Source: Pyrus communis (Eukaryota; Streptophyta; Magnoliopsida; Rosales; Rosaceae). From it: a stretch of 64,000 nucleotides of DNA. Below the pieces are notes generated by a model. That model had not been told where the DNA came from, did not search any database, and was given only the letters and a program-made list of their open reading frames with translations. The first letter of the stretch is position 1. Each line of letters opens with the position of its first letter. The DNA lies in contig NC_084810.1 of the NCBI RefSeq assembly GCF_963583255.1, positions 8,277,751-8,341,750 of the forward strand. The letters run 5' to 3'. The position numbers and the translations under genes are program-made. This document shows, in pieces, positions 1 through 11,029 of the stretch.

Positions 1-70
1 AGGAGGACGACAGCAGACCCAGGGACGTATTCATAATATCTCTCTGCAGGATGCTCAGAACAATCCGGAT

Positions 71-3000
71 TTGATTATGGGTACGTTAAATATCCTTGGT
101 TATTTTGCTAGAGTATTAAATGATTGTGGTGCTACACATTCTGTGATTTCTCATACCTTTGCTCAAGTGACGCAACCTCGCCCCACACCTCTAGGGTATG
201 ATTTAGAGTTCGCTATGCCTAGAGGGGAAAGATGTATTGTAGATCGTGTGTACCCAGGATGTCTAGTGATAGTCGAGGGTGTTGTTATGCCAGCTGATCT
301 TATCCCGTTAGACATTGTTGACTTTGATGTGATTCTGGGCACAGATTGGTTGCATTTCAATCGTGCCAATATTGATTGTTACGGGAAAATAGTTACGTTC
401 CATCGTCCTGGACTACATGTGGTTACTTTCGTGGGTGAGCAGAGTGGGGTGAGACATGGCGTTATTTCGGCCGTGCGAGCGAAAAGGCTGTTATCTAAAG
501 GTTGCCAGGGGTACTTAGCTCATGTGGTGTTGGATGAGGCTGCTCCTAGCAGAGTTGAGGATGTGAGGGTAGTCAGACATTTTCCCGATGTTTTTCCTGA
601 GGATTTACCTGGTTTACCACCAGACCGAGACATGGAGTTCACCATTGAGTTACTTCCAAGTACTAATCCTATTTCCTTGACTCCTTATCGTATGGCTCCC
701 GCTGAGTTAAAGGAATTGAAAGTTCAGTTGCAGGAATTAGTGGATAAGGGTTTCATGCAGCCTAGTACTTCACCTTGGGGTGCTCCAGTATTGTTTGTGA
801 GGAAGAAAGACGGAACTTTGAGGCTATGTATCGATTACAGGCAATTGAATCGGGTGACGATTAAAAACCGTTATCCGTTGCCACGTATCGATGATTTGTT
901 TGATCAGCTTCGAGGTGCTTGTGTATTTTCCAAGATTGACTTGAGATCTGGATATTATCAGCTGAAGATTTGTAGGGATAATGTTCCTAAGACGGCGTTC
1001 AGGACTCGTTATGTCATTACGAGTTTCTGGTTATGCCATTTGGGTTGACGAATGCACCAGCTACTTTTATGGATTTGATGAACCAAGTGTTCCAGCCATA
1101 TTTGGATAGGTTTGTTATCGTTTTCATCGATGACATTCTGGTGTATTCTAAGTCTAAAGCGGAGCATGTTCGACATCTTACTTTGGTGTTGAAAAGATTG
1201 AGGGAACACCAATTGTATGCTAAGTTTAGCAAGTGCCAGTTTTGGTTAGACCAAGTTGCGTTTTTGGGGCACATCATTTCAGGTCAAGGTATTTTGGTGG
1301 ATCTTCAAAAGGTTGCAGCTGTGGAGAAATGGGAGCAACCGTGAACCGTCACTGAGGTGAGGAGTTTCCTTGGTTTGGCAAGGTATTATCGACGGTTTGT
1401 TAAGGATTTTTCTACGATTGCTTTACCACTGACGAGGTTAACGAGGAAAGACGTTAAATTTGAGTGGGATGATAAGTGTGAGTAGAGTTTCCAGCAGTTG
1501 AAGTATTGTCTCACTCATGCACCTGTTTTGGCACTCCCGGACGATAGTGGTGATTTCGAGGTTTATAGTGATGCTTCTTTGAATGGTCTGGGATGTGTGT
1601 TGATACAACATGGTAGGGTGATTGCTTATGCTTCGCGACAGTTGAAACCTCATGAGTTGAATTACCCTACACGTGATTTGGAGTTGGCCGCTATTATTTT
1701 TGCGCTGAAGTTGTGGAGACACTACCTTTATAGAGAGAAATGTAAGATCTTTACAGATCACAAAAGTCTTCAGTATCTTTTTACTCAGAAGGAACTTAAT
1801 CTTCGTCAGCGGAGGTGGATGGAACTGCTCAGTGATTATGACTGCACGATTGATTATCACCCTGGTCATGCAAATGTTGTGGCTGATGCACTTAGCAAAA
1901 AGTCTCAGGGCCATATCAATGCGTTGTATGCTAGTCGTGTTCCTCTTCTAGCAGATTTGCGTTCTACGGGAGTGAGGTTAGAGGCAGAAGATTGAGAGGT
2001 AGCTTTACTTGCTAATTTTCAAGTTAAACCAATTTTAGTTAATCGGGTGCTTGAAGCTCAGGTAGCGGATAGAGAAACTCAAGAATTAATCCAAGCTCGA
2101 GATCGGGGAAGGAGGAGAGACCTCAGAGTTCGTGATTCGGATGGCATGCTGATGCAGAAAGGTAGGATGTTTGTGCCTAATAATTTGGAATTAAAGAAGG
2201 CAATTCTCGATGAAGCACATATCTCGGCTTATGCCATGCATCCAGGAGCTACTAAAATGTATCATACCATTCGACCGTTTTATTATTGGCCGGGTATGAA
2301 AAGGGAGATAGCTGAGTATGTGAGCAGGTGTGCTGTTTGTCAGCAAGTTAAGGCGGAAAGGAAAAAGCCGTTTGGGTTGTTGCAACCGCTTCCGTTCCAG
2401 AGTGGAAATGGGAAAATATTACTATGGATTTTGTGTACAAGCTTCCGCATACACATAATGGCTTTGACGGCATTTGGGTGATTGTTGATCGGCTTACTAA
2501 GTCGGCGCATTTCATTCCAGTGACGGAGAAATATTCCTTGGGCCGATTAGCGGAGTTGTTTATCTCAAAGATTGTGAAATACCATGGTGTCCCTGTGAGT
2601 ATTGTCTCTGATCGTGATCCACGATTTACATCTAAGTTTTGGGCGTTTCAAGAAGCTTTGGGTACGAGACTACTTTATAGTACGGCGTATCATCCTCAGA
2701 CGGACGGACAGTCAGAGAGAACCATTCAGACTTTGGAGGATATGTTGCGGGCTTCGGTATTATAGTTTGGTGATGCTTGGCACACACGGTTGGATTTAAT
2801 GGAATTTGCCTATAACAACAGCTTTCATTCGAGTATCGGAATTGCACCATTTGAGGCATTGTATGGTAGATCTTGTCGCACGTCATTGTGTTGGTTAGAG
2901 GTCGGAGAAAGAGTCTTAGTGGGTCCAGAGATTGTTGAGGAAACTACTCAAAATATTCAGGTAATCAAGTCTAACTTGAAGGCAGCCCAGGATAGGCAGA

Positions 3001-3467
3001 AGAGTTTAGCAGACCGACATGCTACTGACAGAGTGTATGAGGTTGACGATTGGGTATTTCTGAAGCTTTCACCATGGAGAGGCATTGTATGGTTTGGAAA
3101 GAAATGCAAGTTGAGTCCCAGGTACATTGGACCATACATGGTCACTGAGCGAGTTGGTGAGGTAGCTTATAGATTGGAGTTGCCTCCGGAGTTGGCTAGA
3201 GTACATAACGTTTTTCACGTGTCTATGCTTCGACATTACGTTGCTGATCCGTCTCATGTGATACCTCCTCAACCCTTGAAAATTAATCCAGATTTGACTT
3301 ATGACGAGGAACCAATGACGATATTAGATTGGAAGGAAAAGGTTCTGAGGAACAAGACGGTGAACTTAGTAAAAGTTTTGTGGAAGAATCATTCCGTGGA
3401 GGAAGCTACGTGGGAAACAGAAAATTGGATGAGGGATTTGTATCCTCGGTTGTTCTTTGATCACTAG
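71..3467 (+). pseudogene. Broken Ty3/gypsy Pol polyprotein with chromodomain
   Basis: Fragments in three frames. 71-1048: aspartic protease (active-site motif reads DCGATH where DSGATH is usual) and the start of RT. 1033-1344: RT palm with FIDD in the catalytic loop, ended by a TGA. A further in-frame TAG lies at 1483. 1498-1995: RNase H (YSDAS and TDHKSL motifs), ended by TGA. 2047-2481: integrase zinc-binding HHCC region. 2424-2765: integrase core, ended by TAG. 2790-3467: integrase C-terminus, then a chromodomain with an aromatic cage-like WETE segment near the end. Frameshifts lie near 1010-1033 and 2400-2424. The frame is open upstream of 71, so that ATG is not a real start. Non-functional, but domain order is fully preserved, which suggests a fairly young copy. 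Confidence 0.92.
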
Positions 3468-3511
3468 GGGTTGTTGTGTGGTTGTTTTGAATTTCGGGAC
3501 GAAATTCTATT

Positions 3512-3523
3512 AAGGTGGGTAGG
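3512..3523 (+). promoter_or_regulatory. Polypurine tract before the 3' LTR
   Basis: A purine-rich run (AAGGTGGGTAGG) ends immediately before the TGTGACAG that opens the LTR. This is where plus-strand DNA synthesis is primed in LTR retrotransposons. Confidence 0.65.
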
Positions 3524-3524
3524 T

Positions 3525-5559
3525 TGTGACAGCCCGTTCCGAAAATTCTAAAACGTACGCGTGAAAAGACGATTTTGCCCCTAGTGCGATTTCTTTACGT
3601 TTTATGGTTGTTTTTGGGTTTTTGTTGGCATGTTTTGGGCCACACACACACTAACCTACACCCCACACCCTTTCCCCTATCCCTGCACTTGTCCCAAGTC
3701 CCCTTTCCCATCCCATTTTCCATATAACGTACGAACACACACACAAACCACCCAAATCGTCACAGATCGAAGGAATAAAGTACATATCCATGCTCGTGAG
3801 GCTCGTAGGAGTCCAACCATACCCATTTCAACTTGTAGGAAGCTTGGTGAGGTCCCTAGGAGGCTCCGGGTGGTTCGTTTGAAGGGTTTGGACGTCGGGA
3901 TCACAAGTTTCGAAGTTGGCCGGAGTTAGGGTGAATTTCCAGGTGAGATTTAGTGGTTTTTAGCACTTGAAAGTGGTATGATTGTGTTCCTCTCGTTGTA
4001 AGCTTCATTTTGGTACCAATTTTGTGAAATTTGGTTGAAAAACGAAGAAGTTACAAAGGTTTGAAGTTTTTACGATTTTCCGGCGCCGGCGCCTCGCCGG
4101 AGAAGACGGCGGAATATTCCGTCAAATCTGACGGAATATTCCTGACGCCGTTGACAGTTACCGTTAGGGATAACGGAATATTCCTGACGGCGTCAACTGA
4201 CGCCGTCAACGTGCCAGGCACGTGCCTGCGCGTGGCCGGCGCGTGCGACGGTGAAAAATTATTTTAAAAATATGGGGATGTTCCTGAGGTTGAGTAGATC
4301 ACGTTGGTGTATTCATACACCCCATTTGAGCATTGTATGAGAAGTTATTTCTTAAGTTTGGTTATGTGCTTTAAAATTAACGTTTTTGTAGTTGTTTCGC
4401 ATATAGGTGATACCTATCCCGAGGACGAGCGTGGTCACTCAAGGTAGGGGGTTACAACCCTTCCACGTACCAGTGAGTGGGCTTTTGGTTTTCCGTATAT
4501 ACCTATACACTTATATTTCCCCAGAAAATGATTTGAATTGTTTATTCGTTATATGCCATACATTATATTGCCGTTGTTATGCATGGTTGCTTGCATTTAT
4601 ATATGTGTGTGTATTGGTGCTGCAGACGCACAGGTAAGTGCCAGGTGAGTGGTGATTTATATTTACGTTCATTAGTGATTCTAGATACATAGAGAGCTCA
4701 TAACCTGCAGCCCCGGTGTTAGTGCTCCCGCCCAGAGTTGGGCACAGTCCTTCACGTGATGTTCACCTCCCGCACCACACGCTCAGCTTGGATCCAAGTT
4801 AGGTGCACAGTCCTGTCGTACATACCACTTTAGGTGGTTCCGACTCGTAGGTGACCCGCGATTATTCGCACAGCCTTCACGTGATCGTAACACTTGAGAG
4901 TATATATATATTACACCCAGGACTGTCGTACATACCACTTTAGGTGGTTCCGACTCGTGTGCAGGTCGAGTTAGTGAGATTGAGATTTTAGCTCTAGATT
5001 CAGCCGTACAGGTCACGTTAGGTGACTCCGGCTGACAGTTTATATGACATTGATATGATTTTACCTAAGCACTTGCATTTTACTTTGAGGTTTTGGCATA
5101 GCATATTCTTGAGCATGATTTATATATGTATATATTCTATTTTATGGGAAGTATACAGGTTTTACGGCGAGGGGTTAGAACATTTTTACTAAATGGTTTT
5201 CGAAAAGCTTTGTTTTTGCCCACTCACGCTTTTGTTTTGCGCCCCTCCAGGTTCTAGTTGGCTAGCACGTTTGGTGGTTTCCCTGAGGGTTTTTCCGGCA
5301 TATCTGACAGACGATCACCAGCGTAGGACCACCTTCGGGTGTACTTTTGTTGCGTCATTTTCTCCCGAACTGCTTTAGGCTTTATGCTCTGAACTTAGCG
5401 TCACACTTACGCTTTCACTTGTTTTTATTACTTTATGTAAGCTAGTTTTATTTATCCGTACTATTTATATTACTATTTTACTTGCTTCCGCACTGTGCAC
5501 ATGGTTACGTCACTTCCACGTGACGGCCAGCATGCCCTGATCTCGATCGGGGTGTGTCA
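3525..5559 (+). repeat. 3' LTR of the chromovirus
   Basis: It begins TGTGACAGCCCG after the polypurine tract and ends GGGTGTGTCA, giving the usual TG...CA ends and about 2,035 bp. Three GGAATATTCC palindromes lie at 4111, 4133 and 4175. A ~36 bp segment is present twice (4813-4848 and 4923-4958), each copy holding the small hairpin CCAC-TTTAG-GTGG. A block near 5160-5262 recurs in the LTR remnant at about 56.7 kb. The right end is read from the CA terminus only, since the partner LTR is outside the window. Confidence 0.8.
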
Positions 5560-6181
5560 ATTTCCAAAGGGGAACTTATTCGGTTACTAGTAGCCGAAAG
5601 ACTGGTATAAGAGAAAGCACCATTTTTAGGTTTAGCCATGGGAACTCTTCATCTAATAGTGCTTTGAATTTTTAATGTATTAGGTTTAAAGCTTAAGGGT
5701 ATTTGTGTCTATATAAGTGACATTTGGATATATTTGAAAGTTTTTATAAAAATTGACATTTTTGAAATTTAAGGCTAATATTTGGCTATATTTGATAAAT
5801 ATTTTAATTTTTTGAATTATATTATTGCCCATAACTTTTTGTTGTGATAGAAGATTAGATAGTCTTTTCAGTTTTCACCCTTTTTTTTTTTTTTTTTACA
5901 AAGAAAATTTTATTAATAAGTAGTTTAGATAGGGGCAAAATTTGAGGATTTCCGCACCTAATAGTTAAGAGGGTGAATGTTAAAATTGCACCTAATTGTT
6001 TTATTTTACCATGATTGTTTTGGTTTTACCTTGAAGATATTATTGTCTTTGAGATGATGGATATCGCCAAAACTCTAGCTGAATACTTTCACTTGTGTAT
6101 GGGTTGTAATGGGAAGCCTTCGGTTTCATAAAATGGTGAATGTGGAACTTGGTTATAACTGTGTTATCTACTATCTAGTAG
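5560..6181. other. Non-coding, AT-rich flank
   Basis: No gene seen. AT-rich sequence with a long T run near 5880-5897. Nothing here could be assigned to a family. Confidence 0.5.
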
Positions 6182-6826
6182 TATGTTGAAAATGGTTTGC
6201 TAGAAAGTTGGCAGCTGGTAGAGAACTCTATGGGGCTGTATAGGTGTACGACTCCCCATTGAAAGATTTCGAAAGAATTTGAATAGTCTGGTTGTGTATA
6301 AACGTTCAAAATGGTGCGTCTATAGGTGTGTATAAACTGTACGTATTTGTGAGTTCTATTGCTCACAATTTTGTAGGGAAGAAAGTGGGGTAAAATTAAG
6401 AGTTGAGAAGTAAAAGGGAAGTCTCTTCCTCTCCATCTATCACTCCTACACCAGCCATGACGACACCATCTCCTCCACGTATCAAGCATCCCAGCTAGGC
6501 AAATCAACCGTTGATTTTACATAATCTCTAATTGTTAATTTGTCTATATAGCTGCTGCTAATTACATGTTTTCATTTATTACTTTTCGTGTAAAGTCACT
6601 CCTAGACTAGTATATCATCTTCTATTATTCCTTGTAAACAAATCAATGAAAGCTATTCAGCGAGACTCAAAACATTATATGGTATCATCGAGCCCTAAGC
6701 TCTAACGAGCAGTTTCTTAATGTTTTTTTCTCTCTGCACTCACAATGTCAGACGAGCAACCAACCAACTCCGGTTCCGTTGCCCACCCATCCAACTCTTT
6801 GCTTTCAGTTGACTCAAAACATTATA
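6182..6826 (+). mobile_element. Ty1/copia 5' fragment: LTR end, primer-binding site, gag start
   Basis: TGGTATCA at 6680-6687 is the standard copia primer-binding site, complementary to the 3' end of initiator tRNA-Met. It sits a few bases after an LTR-like end (CAAAACA). An ATG at 6745 opens a short gag-like frame rich in Ser, Asn and Pro that breaks off after about 20 codons. The sequence GACTCAAAACATTATA occurs both at the LTR end (6664-6679) and at the break (6811-6826). The left boundary at 6182 (TGTTGAAAATGG) is a guess. The short direct repeat suggests that an internal deletion removed the rest of the element. Confidence 0.5.
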
Positions 6827-7473
6827 ACAAGAGGAGCATGAGAAAGATTGACATAAAGAGAATTTAGTTTTATTGATATGCTCCAAAACTGGTCCGAAAG
6901 TGCAACTACTGCACCATTCTACTGGCTAACTATTTGGGTGTGTTTGATTCGATGCTTTTTTGTGGGACCTTAATCGTCACAGTTAGTAGGGTGCAAGGCT
7001 AGACGGTGTAAACTTGCATCCCGCTTACTCTTTGTTTTCTTTGATAACTTGTACCCCATTAGAAGGGTGGTGTTGTAGTGAATTAGTATGGCTACGCAAG
7101 ATTTGTGAGGTGCTAGGGCTCGCGGGGTTTGTGTTTATAAATTTTTCTTGTCCACAGAGATTGCTGGATGCAGCTTTGTTCTTCCTCTTATCTAGGCTGG
7201 ACTGCCAAGTACTGCCTCTAATTGGGTGGGATTGCAAACAATGTATTGCGCTTAACTTAAGCAATTAAACGAATACAGTGAATTCGATTCAATTAGCTGG
7301 AGCATAATAGTTGTCAATAGGAATTATTGATTAACTTGGCATCAATATCTTTGGTCTGCATAGATTTCAACAAAAGATACTAGTATATGTAATATATGAG
7401 AAGTAGGCAAACGGAGATCCATATATGCAATGTTGTTCAAAATTTGTGTATGGAACTTGAATATGCTTATTCT
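6827..7473. other. Unassigned sequence, no gene seen
   Basis: Short open frames on both strands (about 7014-7268) overlap each other and match nothing I recognise. No splice structure or promoter is evident. It may be older transposon debris. Confidence 0.4.
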
Positions 7474-7681
7474 TAGGGATGGTAATGATTCGGCTTGGGG
7501 ACGGAAATGTTATATCCATCCCCATAACCACAAAAATTAACCATATTCATAACCGCAAATTAACCATCGGGGATTATTCATAACCATACCCACTGGGTAA
7601 CGGATTGCCCATCGGTTAACAGCTATATCCATCTTTGTCAATGCCAAAAATATATTAGTTCAATTGAGGCAATATAATATA

Positions 7682-7835
7682 AGGAAAACTAATGAAAAAG
7701 GCTTGAAAACTTTGAGTTTTAATGATAAGGACAAAATAAAGGGTAAAGTGAATAGTACCATGATTGACTTTTTAGTGTAAAAATGTGGTTTTTCGTTAAA
7801 GTGAACAGTACCGTGGGTTTTTCATTAAAACTCCC
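7682..7835. mobile_element. Small MITE nested in the hAT element, 9-bp TSD
   Basis: About 154 bp with inverted ends (a GGAAAACTAATGAAAAA-like left end against a GGGAGTTTTAATGAAAAA-like right end). Both sides carry exactly TATAATATA (7673-7681 and 7836-7844). A 9-bp duplication points to the Mutator superfamily. The duplication is AT-rich, so some chance similarity is possible, but the terminal repeats support the call. Confidence 0.75.
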
Positions 7836-7979
7836 TATAATATAATAGACACATTGATGATGTTGGCTTATGTTTGATCTCTCCCATAAGCATCATTGGG
7901 TTCTTATTGGTTTTGATCCAAAACCTTTAAACTTTTTCACAAAATGCAACTTTTGTAATTTTCAAGGTAATGTGCTCGG

Positions 7980-7982
<3 letters not shown>

Positions 7983-8013
<31 letters not shown>
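7983..8013. repeat. (TA)n microsatellite
   Basis: An uninterrupted TA dinucleotide run of about 15 units inside the hAT-type element. Confidence 0.95.
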
Positions 8014-8016
<3 letters not shown>

Positions 8017-8282
8017 CTTAATTTAGTGAATGTAAATTATCTTATATATATAATACGTATTATTCGGGTCGATGGGGACAGATACGGATCGGTGAGCCCA
8101 ATAACCATATCCGTAATCATAACCAAATAATCTTTTTGGTTTTTCTCCATATCCGAAATATAACCGAATTTTCATCCCTAAATCCGTTTCATTTGGACGG
8201 TTATCGGGTTTAACGGTTTAAATTGTCATCTCTACTTATTTTGATTGACGAAACTTCAAGGATATTGGTTCTCTAGGGAGAA

Positions 8283-8420
8283 CAAGGAGAGATTTAGAGG
8301 GGTGTATTCAATTGGGAATTTGAGAGATTTAAATGGATTTATAAATTTATAGATTTTTAGGGAGTTTAATTGATTTGTAGAGATTCCATGTAAAATTTGT
8401 TCTATTCTTAACTAAAGGTA
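8283..8420. other. Possible MITE fragment
   Basis: It begins GGGGTGTATTCAATTGGGA, a start typical of a common plant MITE group, followed by AT-rich sequence that abuts the organelle-derived block. No matching right end was found, so it is probably truncated. Confidence 0.4.
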
Positions 8421-8604
8421 TAAGAAGATTGGCTGAACTAACTCATTTTTTTTATAGACAAGTAATTGAAGGAATTATGAATGGAGTCGGTATGGCGAGT
8501 TTTTTCACAGGAGAGGGTATCAAATATATAGGGGTGGTCGAATTTCTTCTTATCTTTTGGTGTACGTATCTTATATATTAATTTTTTTATTAATTTTTTT
8601 TTTT
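8421..8604 (+). pseudogene. ndhF: Plastid ndhF 3'-end fragment (nuclear copy)
   Basis: The plus strand reads a C-terminal stretch of the plastid NAD(P)H dehydrogenase subunit F: LAELTHFF is followed by [21 protein letters not shown] and degenerate sequence after a frameshift near 8540. Several residues differ from the plastid protein as I recall it, consistent with long decay in the nucleus. It meets a ycf1 fragment on the other strand tail to tail, the arrangement of ndhF and the ycf1 copy at the plastid inverted-repeat/single-copy border. The 5' end is uncertain. It has no expected function. Confidence 0.75.
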
Positions 8605-8990
8605 AATATTTCGAACTTTGAATTTTCTTGTTCTTGATTCCCATCCAGATAATAAGTTTCATAAACGGGTATTTTTTTATACAGTGTTTCTTTTAAGTGG
8701 AATTGATCCTTTGTTTTTCCTTTCCATTTACTCGGATCTCTTTTGTTTCATCGATTTTGTTCGTATCCTCATTTTCTTCTGAAAAAAAAGGGAAGGGGAA
8801 GGATCTTCTTCGGTGGATCCCTCTTGTTCCTATTTAGTCCCCTTTGTTTCGGAAGTTGTTTCTATTTCTACATCTGTTTCTTCCTCACTTTGCCCCATTT
8901 CTTCTATTTCTGAGGTTTCTTTCAGTTTCTTAGTAATAATGGGTGACGGTATTCTGCCTAAATAGTAAATACATGTAATAAATAAGATGC
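8605..8990 (-). pseudogene. ycf1: Plastid ycf1 (Tic214) fragment (nuclear copy)
   Basis: The minus strand reads the characteristic segment of Ycf1 just after its membrane-spanning N-terminal region: [14 protein letters not shown], then an acidic stretch with [14 protein letters not shown], a stop at about 8830-8832, then EQEGSTEEDPSPSLFSEE. Ycf1 is an inner-envelope protein of the plastid import machinery. The in-frame stop and substitutions mark this as a dead nuclear copy. Homology stops abruptly at about 8990, about 40 bp from a tRNA that is not its neighbour in plastid DNA, so the insertion is a mosaic. Confidence 0.85.
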
Positions 8991-9029
8991 CATTCGTTTG
9001 ACCTCCCGCAATTAACAAGAACACAGAAT

Positions 9030-9103
9030 CACAACATGTAGGGTTTGAACCTACGACATCGGGTTTTGAACACCCACATTCTACCAAATTGAACTAAGAG
9101 CGC
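9030..9103 (-). pseudogene. trnW: Degenerate plastid-type tRNA-Trp
   Basis: A 74-base match to plastid trnW-CCA on the minus strand. The 5' acceptor, D-arm and T-arm sequences are recognisable. The 3' acceptor strand has changed so that it no longer pairs with GCGCTCT, and the anticodon reads UCA instead of CCA. Most differences from the plastid gene are C-to-T or G-to-A, as expected for methylated nuclear DNA. Almost certainly non-functional. Confidence 0.85.
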
Positions 9104-9273
9104 TTTATTATCACAATAAACATTTTGTAACCCCAATTTATCTTGCATGCATATATATACACATACACACACACTATAAAAAAAAAATTAAATATTTATT
9201 TAATTATGTATGCCCAATTTTATTAATTGATCTCAATTCATCCCTCGTTAATACTCAGAAGATAAGTAATAGG

Positions 9274-9347
9274 TAGGTATGACAAGATTTGAACCCGTCA
9301 CATTTTGTACCCAAAATAAACATGCTACCAAACTGCGCTACATCCCT
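9274..9347 (-). tRNA. trnP: Organelle-derived tRNA-Pro (UGG), nuclear copy
   Basis: A 74-base copy of plastid trnP-UGG (also carried in many plant mitochondrial genomes). The anticodon UGG and the T-arm GGTTCAAAT are kept, and the acceptor stem has one mismatch. It lies upstream of the trnW copy on the same strand with about a 170-bp spacer, the same order as in plastid DNA. It is unlikely to be used in the nucleus, although its internal A- and B-box-like sequences are largely intact. Confidence 0.85.
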
Positions 9348-9449
9348 TTCAATTGGTCTACAGTGTCATTGTAGATCTCATGGAGATGATTGTATTAAAG
9401 ATGATTCAACGTTATTACGTAAAAGAAAAAAAAAGAAAAAAAAAAGGAA

Positions 9450-11010
9450 GATGATTCAACATTGGCCACAAAGTGGGACCTTAACTTTCCAGTTGATAAT
9501 ATAAAAGAGTTTGATGAAGAAATATTTGAACATGAGTATCCAATTTTAGAAGAATGAACTCGTATAGAAATATTACAGTTAGATAGACCAAAGAGTTTAG
9601 AAGAATTATTACAATTAGCAGAACAAACTAAAATCATAGGAGAAGACCCATAGTTACATTGGAGTAAAAATAAAATATTAGTAAAATTAAATATAATTAA
9701 TCCAGATTTAACCATTAAGACAGTTGATATGTCTTGTAGTTTATTAGATAAACAAAAGTTTGAGCAGCAAATAAAAGAATTGTTAAATTTAAAGTAATTA
9801 GACCACTTAAGTCTAGTTATAGAACAACAACTTTTTTGTGAGAAAACATTCAGAGCTAAAGAGAGGTAAGGCTAGAATAATTTATAATTACAAGAGATTA
9901 AATGATAATACATATGAAGATAGTTATAAGTTATCAAATAAGGATGAGCTTATAAATAAAATTCAAGAGAGTAAATATTTTAGCAAATTTGATTGTAAAT
10001 TAGGATTTTGGCAAATATGATTAGCACAAGAATCAATTGAGTGAACAACTTTTACTTGTCCAGAAGGACATTTTGAGTGGCTTGTTATGTCATTTGGACT
10101 TACAAATACTCCATCGATATTTCAAAGTAAGATGGATCAAATTTTCAAGAAATATGATAATTTTTGTAGTACTTATGTAGATGATATTTTAGTACATAAT
10201 AAAAATAAAAATGAACATAGGAAGCATTTAAAGATAGTTTTACAAGAATTTATCAATAATGGAATTGTGATTAGTAAAAATAAAATAGTATTAGAAAAGC
10301 AAGATATAGAATTTTTAGGTATGTATATCAAGTCAGGTACAATACAATTACAATATCATATAGCTAAAAAAGTCTTAGAATTTCCAGATAAGTTAGAAGA
10401 TAAAAAACAGTAACAAGCATTTTTAGGATTGTTAAATTACTCAAGAAATTTTATCCCTGATTTAGGAAGAAAAATAACAGTATTACATAGTAAAACTAGC
10501 AAAACAGGACAAAAATATTTTAATAGTGAAGATATTAAATTAGTTCAAAATATAAAGGACGAAATTACTTAACTTAAGCCACTAACATTACTATTACATG
10601 ATAGTTACAAAATACTTGAAACAAATGCTTCATCAATAGGATGTGCATGTATACTATATCAGAAAAAGTATAAGGAGTCACCAAAGTTTGACGAACAAGT
10701 TTGCAGATATTCATCAGGAAAATTTAGTGATGTACAGTCAAGATTACCGTCAACAGCTTTAGAAATTTTAGGAATAATTAACTTACTTGAAGCATTCTTT
10801 TTATTTTTACATAATGAAATATTTACGATTAGAACAGATTGTCAAAATATAGTTTCTCATTATAACAAGATACATGCTAATAAACAGGCGCCCGAAAATG
10901 GATTACTTTTATTGATTCAATTACAGGAAATGATTTTAAACCAATTTTTGAACATATAAAAGGTAGTGAAAATATATTAGCTGATATCTTATCAAGATTG
11001 ATTCGTTGAA
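9450..11010 (+). pseudogene. Endogenous caulimovirid: reverse transcriptase/RNase H remains
   Basis: Pieces of a Caulimoviridae polyprotein 3' region. 9838-10020 carries the start of RT. 10087-10413 carries the palm with a YVDD catalytic motif. RNase H-like sequence continues to about 10,960. The frames are cut by many stops (for example near 10018, 10411 and 10570), and a purine run with a short repeat marks the left edge near 9400-9460. The RT lacks the gypsy-type integrase downstream, which separates it from Ty3 elements. Style and downstream layout suggest a florendovirus-like endogenous virus, a group known in Rosaceae genomes. The group assignment is inferred. It is an inactive fossil. 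Confidence 0.8.
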
Positions 11011-11029
11011 TAGGAATGAAATATCATGG

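Larger units (their letters stand above)
1..5559 (+). mobile_element. Ty3/gypsy chromovirus (Tekay/Del-like), 5' part outside window
   Basis: Remains of an LTR retrotransposon read left to right: protease, reverse transcriptase, RNase H, integrase, chromodomain, polypurine tract, 3' LTR. Gag and the 5' LTR lie before base 1, because the protease frame is already open at the window edge. The order PR-RT-RH-INT with a chromodomain at the end identifies a plant chromovirus. The long (~2 kb) LTR suits the Tekay/Del clade, which is an inference. Several stops and frameshifts show that this copy cannot make its polyprotein. Confidence 0.93.
7474..8234. mobile_element. Non-autonomous hAT-type element with near-perfect 8-bp TSD
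   Basis: The ends are imperfect inverted repeats: TAGGGATGGTAAT at the left and the complement of ATTGTCATCTCTA at the right. They are bounded by CTTATTCT (7466-7473) and CTTATTTT (8235-8242), a 7-of-8 duplication. An 8-bp duplication with TAGGG-type ends is the hAT signature. No transposase is present in the ~761 bp. The interior holds a second, younger MITE (7682-7835) and a TA microsatellite. Confidence 0.8.

Noticed and set aside
3630..4267. ORFs inside the chromovirus LTR
   Set aside because: They lie wholly within the LTR and have no resemblance to any protein family.
9030..9103. Opal suppressor tRNA (UCA anticodon)
   Set aside because: The acceptor stem no longer pairs and the copy lies in a decayed organelle insertion.
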